Assembly: GCA_964523375.1 (NCBI GenBank) | Contig: CAZFYG010000002.1 | Location: forward strand, 1-64,000 | Reading direction: 5' to 3' | Origin: CAJQGY01 sp964523375 | GTDB taxonomy: Bacteria > Pseudomonadota > Gammaproteobacteria > Magnimaribacterales > D2472 | Length of the DNA: 64,000 nt | Shown: positions 1 to 8,687 of the stretch, piece by piece | Layout: each line of letters starts with the position of its first letter | Position numbering within the stretch: position 1 is the stretch's first letter | The notes under the pieces: model-generated | Databases searched by the model: none | Seen by the model: the letters and a program-made list of their open reading frames with translations, nothing else | What the model was told of the DNA's origin: nothing | Program-made: the position numbers and the translations under genes

Positions 1-113
1 ACAGGTGCGCCATGTATCTCAAGCGCTCTATTCACGATATCAATAGCCCTATCAACACCAGCACAAAACCCTCTTGGGTTAGCAAGCTTGATGAGCCTTT
101 CAGTTGCTTTCAT
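1..113 (-). CDS. ispH: IspH (LytB), 4-hydroxy-3-methylbut-2-enyl diphosphate reductase, N-terminal fragment
   Basis: Only the first 37 codons lie in the window; the gene runs off the left edge. The N-terminus carries the [13 protein letters not shown] signature of IspH, in which Cys17 would be the first ligand of the 4Fe-4S cluster. IspH catalyses the last step of the MEP isoprenoid pathway, making IPP and DMAPP. The ATG at 111-113 lies inside the 3' end of lspA (14-nt overlap), so the two are translationally coupled and lie in one operon with ileS. In E. coli fkpB separates lspA from ispH; there is no room for it here. Identification is by motif and neighbourhood. Confidence 0.93.
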   Translation of the reverse strand, partial: MKATERLIKLANPRGFCAGVDRAIDIVNRALEIHGAP

Positions 114-588
114 GTTTATAAAAAAATTCAGACAGGATTAGTATAACTGCACCAAATGAAATAAAAGCATCTGCTGGATTGAATACAAAAAAAGAATAAT
201 CCATGACTATTAAGTGAAACATGTCTGTGACTTGCCCATCTGGAGCTCTATCAATCAAATTGCCTATTGCTCCAGCAATAATCATCGCAAGACTATAAAT
301 CTTTACTTTATTTTTTTCTGATCTAAGTAGGTAGATAAGATAGAAAACAATCAGAAGACCAACTATAAATATTATATTTGAGAAGAGTTTTTGGTCTAAA
401 TCTAGAAATCCAAAAGCAATACCAGAATTATAAATTAGCAAATAATCAATGAAAGGCATTAAAGGTTCTGATTGTCCAAATATTAAATTTTTAATAGAGT
501 GTTCTTTAATAAAGAAATCAACCAAAACCAAAATTAATATAAAAATATATGGGTAGATTTTATACAAAATGCCTAAGCTCTCCATCAT
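100..588 (-). CDS. lspA: LspA, lipoprotein signal peptidase II
   Basis: Inner-membrane aspartyl protease that removes signal peptides from diacylglyceryl-prolipoproteins (here clients would include Pal, BamB and BamC). About 162 residues with four hydrophobic segments. Family motifs are present: [10 protein letters not shown], then GNLIDR with the first catalytic Asp, and FNPADAFI with the second. An in-frame TTG lies 6 nt upstream (594), but the tandem ATGs at 588 and 585 are the more natural starts, with a weak AGAGAA about 8 nt before the first. The start lies within the end of ileS. The order ileS-lspA-ispH is the usual one. Confidence 0.94.
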   Translation of the reverse strand: MMESLGILYKIYPYIFILILVLVDFFIKEHSIKNLIFGQSEPLMPFIDYLLIYNSGIAFGFLDLDQKLFSNIIFIVGLLIVFYLIYLLRSEKNKVKIYSLAMIIAGAIGNLIDRAPDGQVTDMFHLIVMDYSFFVFNPADAFISFGAVILILSEFFYKHESN

Positions 589-3331
589 TTTCAATATTCT
601 CTACACATCTAGAGCATGCTTCTTCATGACCTTTGATAGTTCCAACAGATTTACATCTATGCCAACATCTTGAACATTTAGGATCGTCTGAAACAGAAAT
701 TTCTATTGAAAAACTATCAGCTTTTTTAATTTGAGCATCGGTTGAAATAAAAATAAAATGGAGCTCTTTGCCAATCTTTTGCAACAAACTATAGTCTTCA
801 TCTTCTAAGTGCAAGGTAACAATGGAGTCGAGCGATCCTTTAATATTGTTTGCAGATCTCATATTTTCTATAGATTGATTCACGAGATCTTTAATCTCAA
901 AAATTCTTGACCAATTTTCAGAAGTTATTTTAACTTCGTTATATATTTCCTTATAACCATATGTATTAAGAAAAATTGATTCTCCCTGCTCTTTTAGAGA
1001 TGGATGTGTTTGCCATATTTCTTCAGCTGTATAAGAAAGAATTGGTGCTATCAGCCTGACAAGAATATTGCATATGTAATCTAGGCTTGTTTGACATGAT
1101 CTTCTGGCATGTGAATTTTTGCCAGTAGTGTAAAGCCTATCTTTTACAATATCTAAGTAAATTCCACCGAGCTCATTTACACAAAAGTTATGGATTTTTT
1201 GAACAGCTGTATGGTATGAGTAATTTTCATAATCCTTGATAACATTTTTCTCAAGATTTTTTGTAGCATTAATAATCCATTTATCTAGCTCAACTTGATC
1301 TTTCATCTCTATAGAATCTTTATTACTGAAATCATTGAGATTTCCTAATACAAATCTTAATGTATTTCTAATTCTTCTATACTGATCTGAAACTCTTTTT
1401 AAGATCTCATCAGATGCAACCATCTCACTTCTAAAGTCAGTAGAAGCAACCCATAATCTTAAAATATCTGCACCAAGACTATCCCAAACTTTTTGAGGAG
1501 ATACTACGTTACCAAGTGACTTAGATTGTTTCCTGCCATTCTCATCGACTACAAAACCGTGGGTTAAAACTGACTTATATGGAGCTCTATTATTCATAGC
1601 CATTGAAGTCAGCAATGAGGATTGAAACCAACCTCTGTGCTGATCTGAACCTTCAAGGTATAGGTCTGCGACAGTTCCTGCGCCAAATCTATTATCAGTT
1701 ACAGCAGAATGTGTAACACCTGAATCGAACCATACATCAAGAGAATCTGTAACTTTAATATACTCGTCGTGTTCGTCTATAAATGTTGAAAGATCAAGAG
1801 AATTCCAGGAAGATATCCCCTCTTTCTCTATAAGATCAGCAAATTTAATAAATAATTTATCTTGATTGGGATGAATTTCTCCAGTTTCCTTATGAATTAC
1901 TAGGGTAATTGGAACGCCCCAGTTTCTTTGTCTAGATATACACCAATCAGGCCTATCCTTAAGCATTGAGTTAATTCTTTGAAGCCCCCAAGATGGCTCC
2001 CATTTAACAGTATCAACCGCCCCTTGAGCATCTGATAAAAGATTAGCTTTATCCATTGAAATAAACCATTGCGCTGTTGCTGTAAAAATTAAAGGGGTTT
2101 TATGTCTCCAGCAATGTGGATAGGAATGATCATAATCTTCTACTGATATTAGTGCATTTACCTCATTAAGTTTTTGGATAATTTTTTCATCTGCCTTTAA
2201 TGGAGGTAGGCCCTCAATAAAATCAAAATCAGATGTAAATAAAGCTCTAGCATTTAAAGCTTTATATACCTCAATATTATTTTTTTTACATACGTTGAAA
2301 TCGTCTAATCCATGTGCCGGAGCTGTATGAACACAACCCGTACCTGCCTCAGTTGTAACATGGTCACCCTCTAACAAATATGAATTTCTGTCTACAAATG
2401 GGTGTTCAAGCTTAATGCTTCCAAATGAACTGCCTTTAGCTACAGATATAGTTGCCATCTCAGAATTCCATCTTTGATTGCAAGAAGCGACCATCTCCTC
2501 CGCAATTATGATAAATGCATTATCTTTTTTTACTAATGCATAATTAAGATCAGGGTTAATGCACACGGCAACATTCGATGGAATCGTCCATGGTGTAGTA
2601 GTCCAAATTACAAATGAAATATTATCAATATTTTTTTGATTAAAGACTTCGTTAACCTTGTTTATATGTTCAGAGGATACTTTAAAGCTAACATCAATAG
2701 ACTTAGAAACTTTGTCCATATACTCAACTTCAGCTTCGGCTAATGCTGAGCCGCAGTCTTGGCACCAGTTAACTGGCTTTTCCCCTTTTTGTATATGGCC
2801 TTTTTCAAAAATTTTTCCAAGGGATCTAACAACATCGGCTTCGAAAGTTGAATCTAGGCTTTTATATGGGTTATCCCATTCACCAAAGACTCCAAGCCTT
2901 ATAAAATCTTCTTTTTGCTTACCTATTTGTGTAAGGGCGTACTCTTTACAAGCCTGCTGGAAAAGCTTTTTATCAGAAACTACCTCGCTTCGTCTCCCAT
3001 GTTTTTTTTCTACGTTTAGTTCAATAGGTAGGCCATGGCAATCCCATCCAGGCACATATGGCGCGTCGTACCCACTTAAAGTTTTTGATTTAATGGTAAT
3101 GTCTTTTAGAATTTTATTAACTGAATGCCCCAAATGGATTGGCCCATTTGCATAAGGAGGACCGTCATGAAGAATGAACCTCTTATTACCATTATTAAGC
3201 TTCCTTATCTTGCTATACAGATCAATATCATTCCAAAAACTTAAGATTTCAGGCTCTTTCCTAGGCAAGCCAGCTTTCATTGATAATTCAGTTTCTGGTA
3301 AGTTGAGAGTATCTCTGTAGTTAGTAGCCAT
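560..3331 (-). CDS. ileS: IleS, isoleucyl-tRNA synthetase
   Basis: Class I aminoacyl-tRNA synthetase charging tRNA-Ile in the cytoplasm. 923 residues, close to the 938 of E. coli. The HIGH motif appears as HLGH at about residues 66-69 within PPYANGPIHLGH, and the KMSKS loop as KQSKS at about 601-605. The CP1 editing region lies between them (WTTTPWT near residue 245). The C-terminal zinc-binding module is intact, with Cys886/Cys889 and Cys906/Cys909. The ATG at 3331 is followed by the usual bacterial N-terminus leading into LPxTxFxM-like sequence. It lies 6 nt after ribF and overlaps lspA. Confidence 0.98.
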   Translation of the reverse strand: MATNYRDTLNLPETELSMKAGLPRKEPEILSFWNDIDLYSKIRKLNNGNKRFILHDGPPYANGPIHLGHSVNKILKDITIKSKTLSGYDAPYVPGWDCHGLPIELNVEKKHGRRSEVVSDKKLFQQACKEYALTQIGKQKEDFIRLGVFGEWDNPYKSLDSTFEADVVRSLGKIFEKGHIQKGEKPVNWCQDCGSALAEAEVEYMDKVSKSIDVSFKVSSEHINKVNEVFNQKNIDNISFVIWTTTPWTIPSNVAVCINPDLNYALVKKDNAFIIIAEEMVASCNQRWNSEMATISVAKGSSFGSIKLEHPFVDRNSYLLEGDHVTTEAGTGCVHTAPAHGLDDFNVCKKNNIEVYKALNARALFTSDFDFIEGLPPLKADEKIIQKLNEVNALISVEDYDHSYPHCWRHKTPLIFTATAQWFISMDKANLLSDAQGAVDTVKWEPSWGLQRINSMLKDRPDWCISRQRNWGVPITLVIHKETGEIHPNQDKLFIKFADLIEKEGISSWNSLDLSTFIDEHDEYIKVTDSLDVWFDSGVTHSAVTDNRFGAGTVADLYLEGSDQHRGWFQSSLLTSMAMNNRAPYKSVLTHGFVVDENGRKQSKSLGNVVSPQKVWDSLGADILRLWVASTDFRSEMVASDEILKRVSDQYRRIRNTLRFVLGNLNDFSNKDSIEMKDQVELDKWIINATKNLEKNVIKDYENYSYHTAVQKIHNFCVNELGGIYLDIVKDRLYTTGKNSHARRSCQTSLDYICNILVRLIAPILSYTAEEIWQTHPSLKEQGESIFLNTYGYKEIYNEVKITSENWSRIFEIKDLVNQSIENMRSANNIKGSLDSIVTLHLEDEDYSLLQKIGKELHFIFISTDAQIKKADSFSIEISVSDDPKCSRCWHRCKSVGTIKGHEEACSRCVENIENDGELRHFV

Positions 3332-3337
3332 AAGTTT

Positions 3338-4285
3338 TTATTTTAATAGCCCTTTAGCTATTGATATATCTTTTTGAATCTGAGATTTTAACAGATTAAG
3401 ATCTTTAAACTTCTTTTCATTTCTAATTTTATGCTTAAATTCGACTTTTAATCTTTTTGAATATATATCTTTATTAAAATCAAATAGATGGACTTCCAAA
3501 ACAGGCTTAGTTCCATTGACGGTAGGCCTAACTCCCATATTAGCAATCCCCATATGGTTTTCTCCATCAAGCAAGCATTGGACTGCATAGACACCTGAAA
3601 TTGGTAACTTCTGCTTAGGAATCCATAAATTAGCAGTTGGAACACCAATAGTTCTCCCAAGCTTCTGGCCACCAACGACTTTGCCAGAAAAAGTGTATGG
3701 TCTCCCTAAGAGTTCAGAAGCCAATAAGAAATTATTTTCTAGCAAAGAGTCTCTTATTCGTGTGCTACTCACCCTCTCTTCCTTATATAAAAAAGTAGGG
3801 GTATTTGATATAGAAATATTATTTGAATCACCCCAATTTTTTAAAAATTTAAAGTCCCCAGCCCTGTTTGCGCCAAATCTAAAATCATCTCCAACTTTTA
3901 AAGAAACTAAATCAAGGGAACCTAATATTTCTTCTATAAAAATTTCTGGTGCCATAGTTTGAAGAGCATTATTAAATTTCAAAAAAAAAGCAAAATCGAT
4001 ACCCTCCGCTTCTAAAAGTCTTACTTTCTCCCTCCAGGGAGATAGTCTTGGAGGAGAAATTCCAATGTTGTTATTTTTTTTTGCAAAGTATTCTGATGCG
4101 TGCGGCTCAGTAAAAAAGACAATGGTTTTAGAATTTCTATTTTTTGCATCCTTTTTAATAGATTTAAGAATAGACTTATGGCCTAAATGCAGACCATCAA
4201 AGTTTCCTATAGTTGCTGAAAATTTAATATTTGGGAACCTTGTTTTAAAAAGGTTAAGATTATTTTGGCCTCTTATTAAATACAT
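3338..4285 (-). CDS. ribF: RibF, bifunctional riboflavin kinase / FAD synthetase
   Basis: Makes FMN and then FAD from riboflavin. The N-terminal nucleotidyltransferase (FAD synthetase) half has GNFDGLHLGH at about residues 27-36 and STRIRD near 170; the C-terminal kinase half has GRTIGVPTAN at about 205-215. I chose the ATG at 4283-4285 because it gives the family N-terminus MYLIRG; the frame is open for 19 more codons upstream, but those would run into murJ. The result is 315 residues, as expected. It starts 1 nt after murJ ends, and the order murJ-ribF-ileS is conserved in gammaproteobacteria. Confidence 0.95.
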   Translation of the reverse strand: MYLIRGQNNLNLFKTRFPNIKFSATIGNFDGLHLGHKSILKSIKKDAKNRNSKTIVFFTEPHASEYFAKKNNNIGISPPRLSPWREKVRLLEAEGIDFAFFLKFNNALQTMAPEIFIEEILGSLDLVSLKVGDDFRFGANRAGDFKFLKNWGDSNNISISNTPTFLYKEERVSSTRIRDSLLENNFLLASELLGRPYTFSGKVVGGQKLGRTIGVPTANLWIPKQKLPISGVYAVQCLLDGENHMGIANMGVRPTVNGTKPVLEVHLFDFNKDIYSKRLKVEFKHKIRNEKKFKDLNLLKSQIQKDISIAKGLLK

Positions 4286-4286
4286 T

Positions 4287-5846
4287 TTATTCTGATAGTA
4301 ATTTCTTAAATTCATTTCCAAGAAGCATTTTAATACATGCAAAATAGATTAGAACCGCTGCCGTTACCTCAGCGAATAAAAGGAATGCTCTCATTAACGC
4401 ACCTAAATTCATAAAATGGAAATATTGATTAAATAGATAGAGGAATACTGATAAAACAACGCATGATATAAATAGAGCTAGATTGAATCTATTCAAAGGA
4501 CTGCTGAGTTTAATAATTCCTTGATTAGCTAAAACACTCTCTAGAATCAATACGCTAACTAATGCAGCAATTGAGCTTCCCATTGCAATCCCTACATGCC
4601 CATATCCATATACAAAAGCAAATAAATAATTGAGAACAATGTTCAAAATTAATGAAATAAATGCAATTAGGACAGGAATTTTTGTTAATTTTCTAGAGAA
4701 AAAAGTGGGTATTAAGATCTTCATTAGCATAAAAAATGGAAGTCCTAATGCTAAAACCTCTAGACTCAATGAAGTTTTTAAAACATCAAGGTTTGTAAAC
4801 TCTCCTCTAAAAAAAATAGTGGTAACTATATGTTCAGCACAAAAATATATCCCAATACATGAAGGTAAACCAATTAGTAGCACTATTTTTTGAGACTTTT
4901 GAACACTGGCAACAAAATCTTTTTTATTATTTTCAAAATCTATATTCGAAAGCAACGGAAGAAGTACTGTTCCTATTGCGATAGCAAATACTCCCATTGG
5001 TAATTGAATTAACCTATCAGATATATAAAGCCATGTAGGGCTTCCAGTTTCAAGCAAAGATGCAAATATTGTGTCAACTAAAATATTTATCTGCATAATA
5101 CCACCTGCAAATAATGCTGGAAGCATAACCAATAGAACTTTTTTAACTCCAGGATGAGAGAAGTTAAATTTTGGAATGGGAATTCTATCAATCGCAGATA
5201 GTGGAGCTATTTGAATTAATAATTGAAGAATACCTGCCACCAAAACACCCCATGCTAATGGATAGATAGGTATTGAATAGAGAGGTGCTATTTTATAAGC
5301 GGTTACAATCAAGCAAAAATTAAAAACTATAGGGGTTGCTGCTGGAATTGAGAACTTTGAATGGGTATTTTGAATTCCAGATGCAAAAGCAACTAGGGAT
5401 ATTAAGGATAGGTAAGGAAACATAATTCTTAATATATCTACAGATATATTCTGCTTTACTGGATCAGAGTAGAAACCAGGAGCGAATATCATAACTACTA
5501 ATGGTGAAAAAAGTAAAACAACCACGGTGAAGCAAAATAGAAAGGTTAATAACGTTCCAAAAAGAGAACTTAAAAACTCTTTTGCTTGGTGATCATTCTT
5601 TTTTTTGTAATATTCGCTGTAGACGGGGATGAAAGCTTGATTAAAAGCCCCTTCTGCAAAAAACCTTCTAAATAAATTTGGAATTTTTAAGATAACAACA
5701 AAAATATCGTGTAAGTATGAGGCTCCAAGCAATCCAGTTGTGGCAATATCTCTTATTAACCCAAATATCCTTGAGAGACTTGTCCAACCACTTACTTTTT
5801 TTATTGAATTTAAAAGGCTTGGTTTCTTTTTGATAACTTGGCTCAA
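4287..5846 (-). CDS. murJ: MurJ, lipid II flippase (MviN)
   Basis: Integral membrane protein of the MOP superfamily that flips lipid II for peptidoglycan synthesis. 519 residues with about 14 hydrophobic segments. The N-terminal region SRIFGLIRD, and NLFRRFFAEGAFNQAFIPVY at about residues 55-75, are family signatures. The start is TTG at 5844-5846: an in-frame stop (that of msrB) lies only 9 nt upstream and no ATG is near, so this is the only reasonable start. It lies 6 nt after msrB and 1 nt before ribF. Alternative MOP roles are unlikely given the ribF-ileS neighbourhood. Confidence 0.95.
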   Translation of the reverse strand: MSQVIKKKPSLLNSIKKVSGWTSLSRIFGLIRDIATTGLLGASYLHDIFVVILKIPNLFRRFFAEGAFNQAFIPVYSEYYKKKNDHQAKEFLSSLFGTLLTFLFCFTVVVLLFSPLVVMIFAPGFYSDPVKQNISVDILRIMFPYLSLISLVAFASGIQNTHSKFSIPAATPIVFNFCLIVTAYKIAPLYSIPIYPLAWGVLVAGILQLLIQIAPLSAIDRIPIPKFNFSHPGVKKVLLVMLPALFAGGIMQINILVDTIFASLLETGSPTWLYISDRLIQLPMGVFAIAIGTVLLPLLSNIDFENNKKDFVASVQKSQKIVLLIGLPSCIGIYFCAEHIVTTIFFRGEFTNLDVLKTSLSLEVLALGLPFFMLMKILIPTFFSRKLTKIPVLIAFISLILNIVLNYLFAFVYGYGHVGIAMGSSIAALVSVLILESVLANQGIIKLSSPLNRFNLALFISCVVLSVFLYLFNQYFHFMNLGALMRAFLLFAEVTAAVLIYFACIKMLLGNEFKKLLSE

Positions 5847-5852
5847 ATGGTT

Positions 5853-6248
5853 TTATTTATTTTCATCAAAATCGAGCGCTACTGAGTTTATACAGTACCT
5901 AAGACCAGTAGGATCTGGACCATCTTCAAATACATGACCTAAATGAGCATCACATTTTGAGCATTTTATCTCAGTTCTTGTCCTTGAGAGAGAATTATCC
6001 TCATGTTCAGAAACAGACGAATCTTTGATTGGTACAAAAAAACTTGGCCAACCACAACCAGCATCAAATTTTGTCTGTGATTCAAAAAGAGGTTCAGAAC
6101 AACATATACATTTGTAGGTCCCGCTTTCATCAAAATCCCAATACTTACCAGTAAATGGTCTTTCCGTGGCAGACTGTCTTGTTACTTTAAAAGATTCTTC
6201 AGATAGCGAATCTTTCCACTCTTCATTGGTTTTATTAATTTTAGTCAT
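5853..6248 (-). CDS. msrB: MsrB, peptide-methionine (R)-S-oxide reductase
   Basis: Repairs oxidised methionine (R-sulfoxide) in proteins. 131 residues. Zinc ligands are the two CxxC pairs Cys47/Cys50 and Cys96/Cys99; GCGWPSF at 64-70 and the catalytic Cys119 in [10 protein letters not shown] are present. No signal peptide is seen, so it is cytoplasmic. It is placed directly before murJ (6-nt gap) and may be co-transcribed with it; rpsT, which often neighbours murJ, is not here. Confidence 0.96.
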   Translation of the reverse strand: MTKINKTNEEWKDSLSEESFKVTRQSATERPFTGKYWDFDESGTYKCICCSEPLFESQTKFDAGCGWPSFFVPIKDSSVSEHEDNSLSRTRTEIKCSKCDAHLGHVFEDGPDPTGLRYCINSVALDFDENK

Positions 6249-6296
6249 TTAGCAATTGTAATAAATATAATTAACTAAATGTAGTAAAAATATATA

Positions 6297-6719
6297 TTAA
6301 CTTTTATTAAATATATCGTTTATATTATTTGCGCCATCTAAAAATTCTGAAACCAGTTCAGTGGACGGTGAGTATATTCTTCTTCTTTTATCTACTGTAG
6401 AGGACTCTTCAATAATATAACCAAGTTCAACGGCCTGTTTTAAAACTTGCAGCCGTTTAATTCTAGATGCATATTTCTGAGGAACTAGAGATATTGCGTG
6501 TTCTTGAGAAATTTCACTGCCTTCAAAATACTCAACCATAAAGGTTAAAAGAAAGAAGTATCGATAGACATCAGATCTAAAAAACCCCAATGTGCTTGAT
6601 ACATCATGATCAAAAAGAAGTACTAATAACTTTTTTATTATAGGCAATGAATTATCAAGCATCTCTATCTGATGTTCATTGCTAATTGCTAGACTTTTTT
6701 GGGGTGCTTTGCTTGTCAT
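6297..6719 (-). CDS. Small MarR/winged-helix-like protein of unknown role
   Basis: Not recognised as a named family. About 140 residues, mostly helical, with no membrane segment. The C-terminal half reads like a winged-helix DNA-binding unit: a helix with LQVLKQAVELGYI followed by a basic wing DKRRRIYSPS (about residues 110-119), comparable to the DxRxR wing of MarR proteins, and a final helix. Start is uncertain: ATG at 6719 has AGGAG 12 nt and GGAAG 2 nt upstream, whereas an in-frame TTG at 6728 lies only 3 nt after AGGAG. It stands between msrB (48-nt gap) and a 153-nt AT-rich gap, so it may have its own promoter. Target genes are unknown; msrB is one guess. Confidence 0.6.
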   Translation of the reverse strand: MTSKAPQKSLAISNEHQIEMLDNSLPIIKKLLVLLFDHDVSSTLGFFRSDVYRYFFLLTFMVEYFEGSEISQEHAISLVPQKYASRIKRLQVLKQAVELGYIIEESSTVDKRRRIYSPSTELVSEFLDGANNINDIFNKS

Positions 6720-6872
6720 AACTTCCAAATACTCCTATGAATAGTAAACATATTGGGCTTTTAATAACAAAATAATATATTTAATAAATATATATATTTA
6801 CTGTGTCACAAATACTAACAGAATTAACTAGTAAATAGCTTAGAAATTAATTTATCTATATATGGAATATAG
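6720..6872. other. AT-rich intergenic gap, longest in the window
   Basis: About 153 nt between the winged-helix gene and the end of pdxB, rich in TATA-like runs (alternating TA near 6790-6800 and 6855-6885). It presumably holds the promoter of the small regulator, but the number of TATA-like strings makes it impossible to choose a -10 element. No open reading frame, RNA gene or clear terminator hairpin is visible. Confidence 0.4.
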
Positions 6873-7910
6873 TTATATATTATAGACAGATAAATCATGC
6901 CTTTTGGGATGACAGGCCCTGATTTTATTGAAGTTATTTTGAGGGTATTTTTTAAATAGATCTTTAAAGTTTTTTGATTCTTTGGAGATATCATAATTAT
7001 TATTAAAGTCTTTAAGGTCTAAATAGTAATTTTTTTGGGGGGGATAAAAACCTTCTATAATCTTTAAATTTTTATTAACTGTGCTTTCATCAAAGTTTAG
7101 ATATCTCATTAAAGCAATTAGGATATCAATAGTTCCATTAACTTTACCTTCAAAACTATGGCCTGCAATGTGGGGCGTTGCGATATGGCAATGGTTCAAT
7201 AAATTAATATTTAAAGATGGTTCGCCCTCCCAAACATCAGCAATATAATTAAGCTTTCTATCAATAACTGAAGATTCAGAGACTATGCCGCCTCTAGATG
7301 TGTTTATAACAGAATGACATTTGGATTTATTTAAAAAACTTTCATTTATCATCGTATGCGTAGGATATTTTGTATCAAATGTTAAGGGTACGTGAATACT
7401 TATAATTTCAGCCTTTAAGAGCTCGTCAATCGTCGAAAGACTCTTATTGTTTACAAAAGGATCATAAACAATGTTTTTAATATTTAGATTATCCAGAATA
7501 GATTTTAATCTTTTTCCAATATTCCCATATCCAACAATTCCTAGCATATCTGTATTTTTATAAATTTTATCCTTTTTAAGCTCATACAAAGAACTTAAAA
7601 CATAATTACATACTGAGTAAGCATTGCAGCCTTGTGCATTAAACCAATTGATATTTTTACTTCTTAGGAACTTGGTGTCTATATGGTCTACACCAGCTGT
7701 TGCTGAACCAATCCATTTGATATTTGAGGATGATAAAAGTTTTTCATTGATTAAGGTTTGAGACCGCACAAGAAGAATGTCTGCATCATAAATAAACTCA
7801 TGTTTTATATTGTTTGTTTCTAGATACTTTACAGAGAAATCATCAAATCCGTCCAAAACACTAAATAGCTTATCGATATCTCGCAAAGATATATCAGCGA
7901 TAATCTTCAT
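6873..7910 (-). CDS. pdxB: PdxB, erythronate-4-phosphate dehydrogenase
   Basis: NAD-dependent D-2-hydroxyacid dehydrogenase of the DXP-dependent pyridoxal phosphate pathway. 345 residues, somewhat shorter than E. coli PdxB (378). The Rossmann motif GYGNIG is at 127-132. Catalytic residues are Arg206 (NTSRGG), Glu230 (DVWEGEP) and His247 (TPHIAGHS), and SATAGVDHID near 69-78 is typical of PdxB. The C-terminal extension (FNKIRACHPKR and on) resembles the PdxB dimerisation tail and separates it from SerA or glyoxylate reductases. One nucleotide lies between it and the upstream acyltransferase gene, so the two are probably co-transcribed. Confidence 0.9.
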   Translation of the reverse strand: MKIIADISLRDIDKLFSVLDGFDDFSVKYLETNNIKHEFIYDADILLVRSQTLINEKLLSSSNIKWIGSATAGVDHIDTKFLRSKNINWFNAQGCNAYSVCNYVLSSLYELKKDKIYKNTDMLGIVGYGNIGKRLKSILDNLNIKNIVYDPFVNNKSLSTIDELLKAEIISIHVPLTFDTKYPTHTMINESFLNKSKCHSVINTSRGGIVSESSVIDRKLNYIADVWEGEPSLNINLLNHCHIATPHIAGHSFEGKVNGTIDILIALMRYLNFDESTVNKNLKIIEGFYPPQKNYYLDLKDFNNNYDISKESKNFKDLFKKYPQNNFNKIRACHPKRHDLSVYNI

Positions 7911-7911
7911 T

Positions 7912-8643
7912 TTAGTTTTTACTACTTGGGAAAGTGAGAGACTTTAGCCATCCAATAATAGAATTATCATTGAGAGTATGCTTATCTAGAGCATCAAAAT
8001 CCATTGCTAATTTTTTTGGATCGTGAAAGAAATCGGCCCTGGTATTAAAATTATGTTCATCTATAGCTTTAATAAATTTTGCGGGATTGCCTGCAAATAT
8101 AGTGTTAGGCGGCACATCTTTTGTAACTACTGAGCCTGCGCCTATAATGCTATTTTTACCAATTGTTACTCCTTTGCAGATGATTGCGCTATCTCCAACC
8201 CACACATTATCTTCAAGAATTACAGGTTTAGTTTGGCCAACTGGCTCAGCTCTGTCATATATGCCATGCCAATCAGCATCTGAAATATATGCGCCGTGGG
8301 CGATCATACAAGAATCGCCTATTAAAATTTTTTCCGCAGCCATTATCCTTACTCCAGGAGTGATAAGGCAATACTTACCAATCTCAATAGAGCCATTCCA
8401 GCCTCCAACATTCCATGCAGTAAATTGCATGAAAGCATCAGGTGCCCCAATTAAAGTTGGATAATCATCAATTGAAATATTAGTTCCAAATAATTTTATA
8501 TACCTTGGTTTAAAAAAAGCACCGCCTTTTCCCAATCGAAGAAATTGCGGCTTTAGGAATTGGTCAACATAGATATTTATAAGTCTATTTGAAATTTTCT
8601 TAAGCCAATAAGGTCTGTTATCTTTTCTAATAATAATCTCCAC
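7912..8643 (-). CDS. Hexapeptide-repeat (left-handed beta-helix) acyltransferase
   Basis: Probable O-acetyl- or acyl-transferase of the maltose/galactoside acetyltransferase type. 243 residues. The middle third shows hexapeptide repeats, and residues around 165-190 show the typical cap IIGAGSVVTKDVPPNTIFAG followed by NPAKFIK. HGAYISDADWHG near 115-126 may carry the catalytic His. No signal peptide or membrane segment. The start codon is GTG at 8643. The acceptor cannot be told from sequence; co-transcription with pdxB does not point to one. It is divergent from the MATE gene with 44 nt between starts. Confidence 0.75.
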   Translation of the reverse strand: MEIIIRKDNRPYWLKKISNRLINIYVDQFLKPQFLRLGKGGAFFKPRYIKLFGTNISIDDYPTLIGAPDAFMQFTAWNVGGWNGSIEIGKYCLITPGVRIMAAEKILIGDSCMIAHGAYISDADWHGIYDRAEPVGQTKPVILEDNVWVGDSAIICKGVTIGKNSIIGAGSVVTKDVPPNTIFAGNPAKFIKAIDEHNFNTRADFFHDPKKLAMDFDALDKHTLNDNSIIGWLKSLTFPSSKN

Positions 8644-8687
8644 AAAAAATTCATTTTAATATGATAAAGTAGCAAAAAAATTATTAA

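Noticed and set aside
2658..3155. 165-codon open frame on the plus strand opposite ileS
   Set aside because: Overlaps conserved ileS sequence including the HIGH region; composition is that of an antisense frame.
6720..6872. AT-rich gap considered as a replication origin or attachment site
   Set aside because: No DnaA boxes, no repeats of useful length, no tRNA or integrase nearby.
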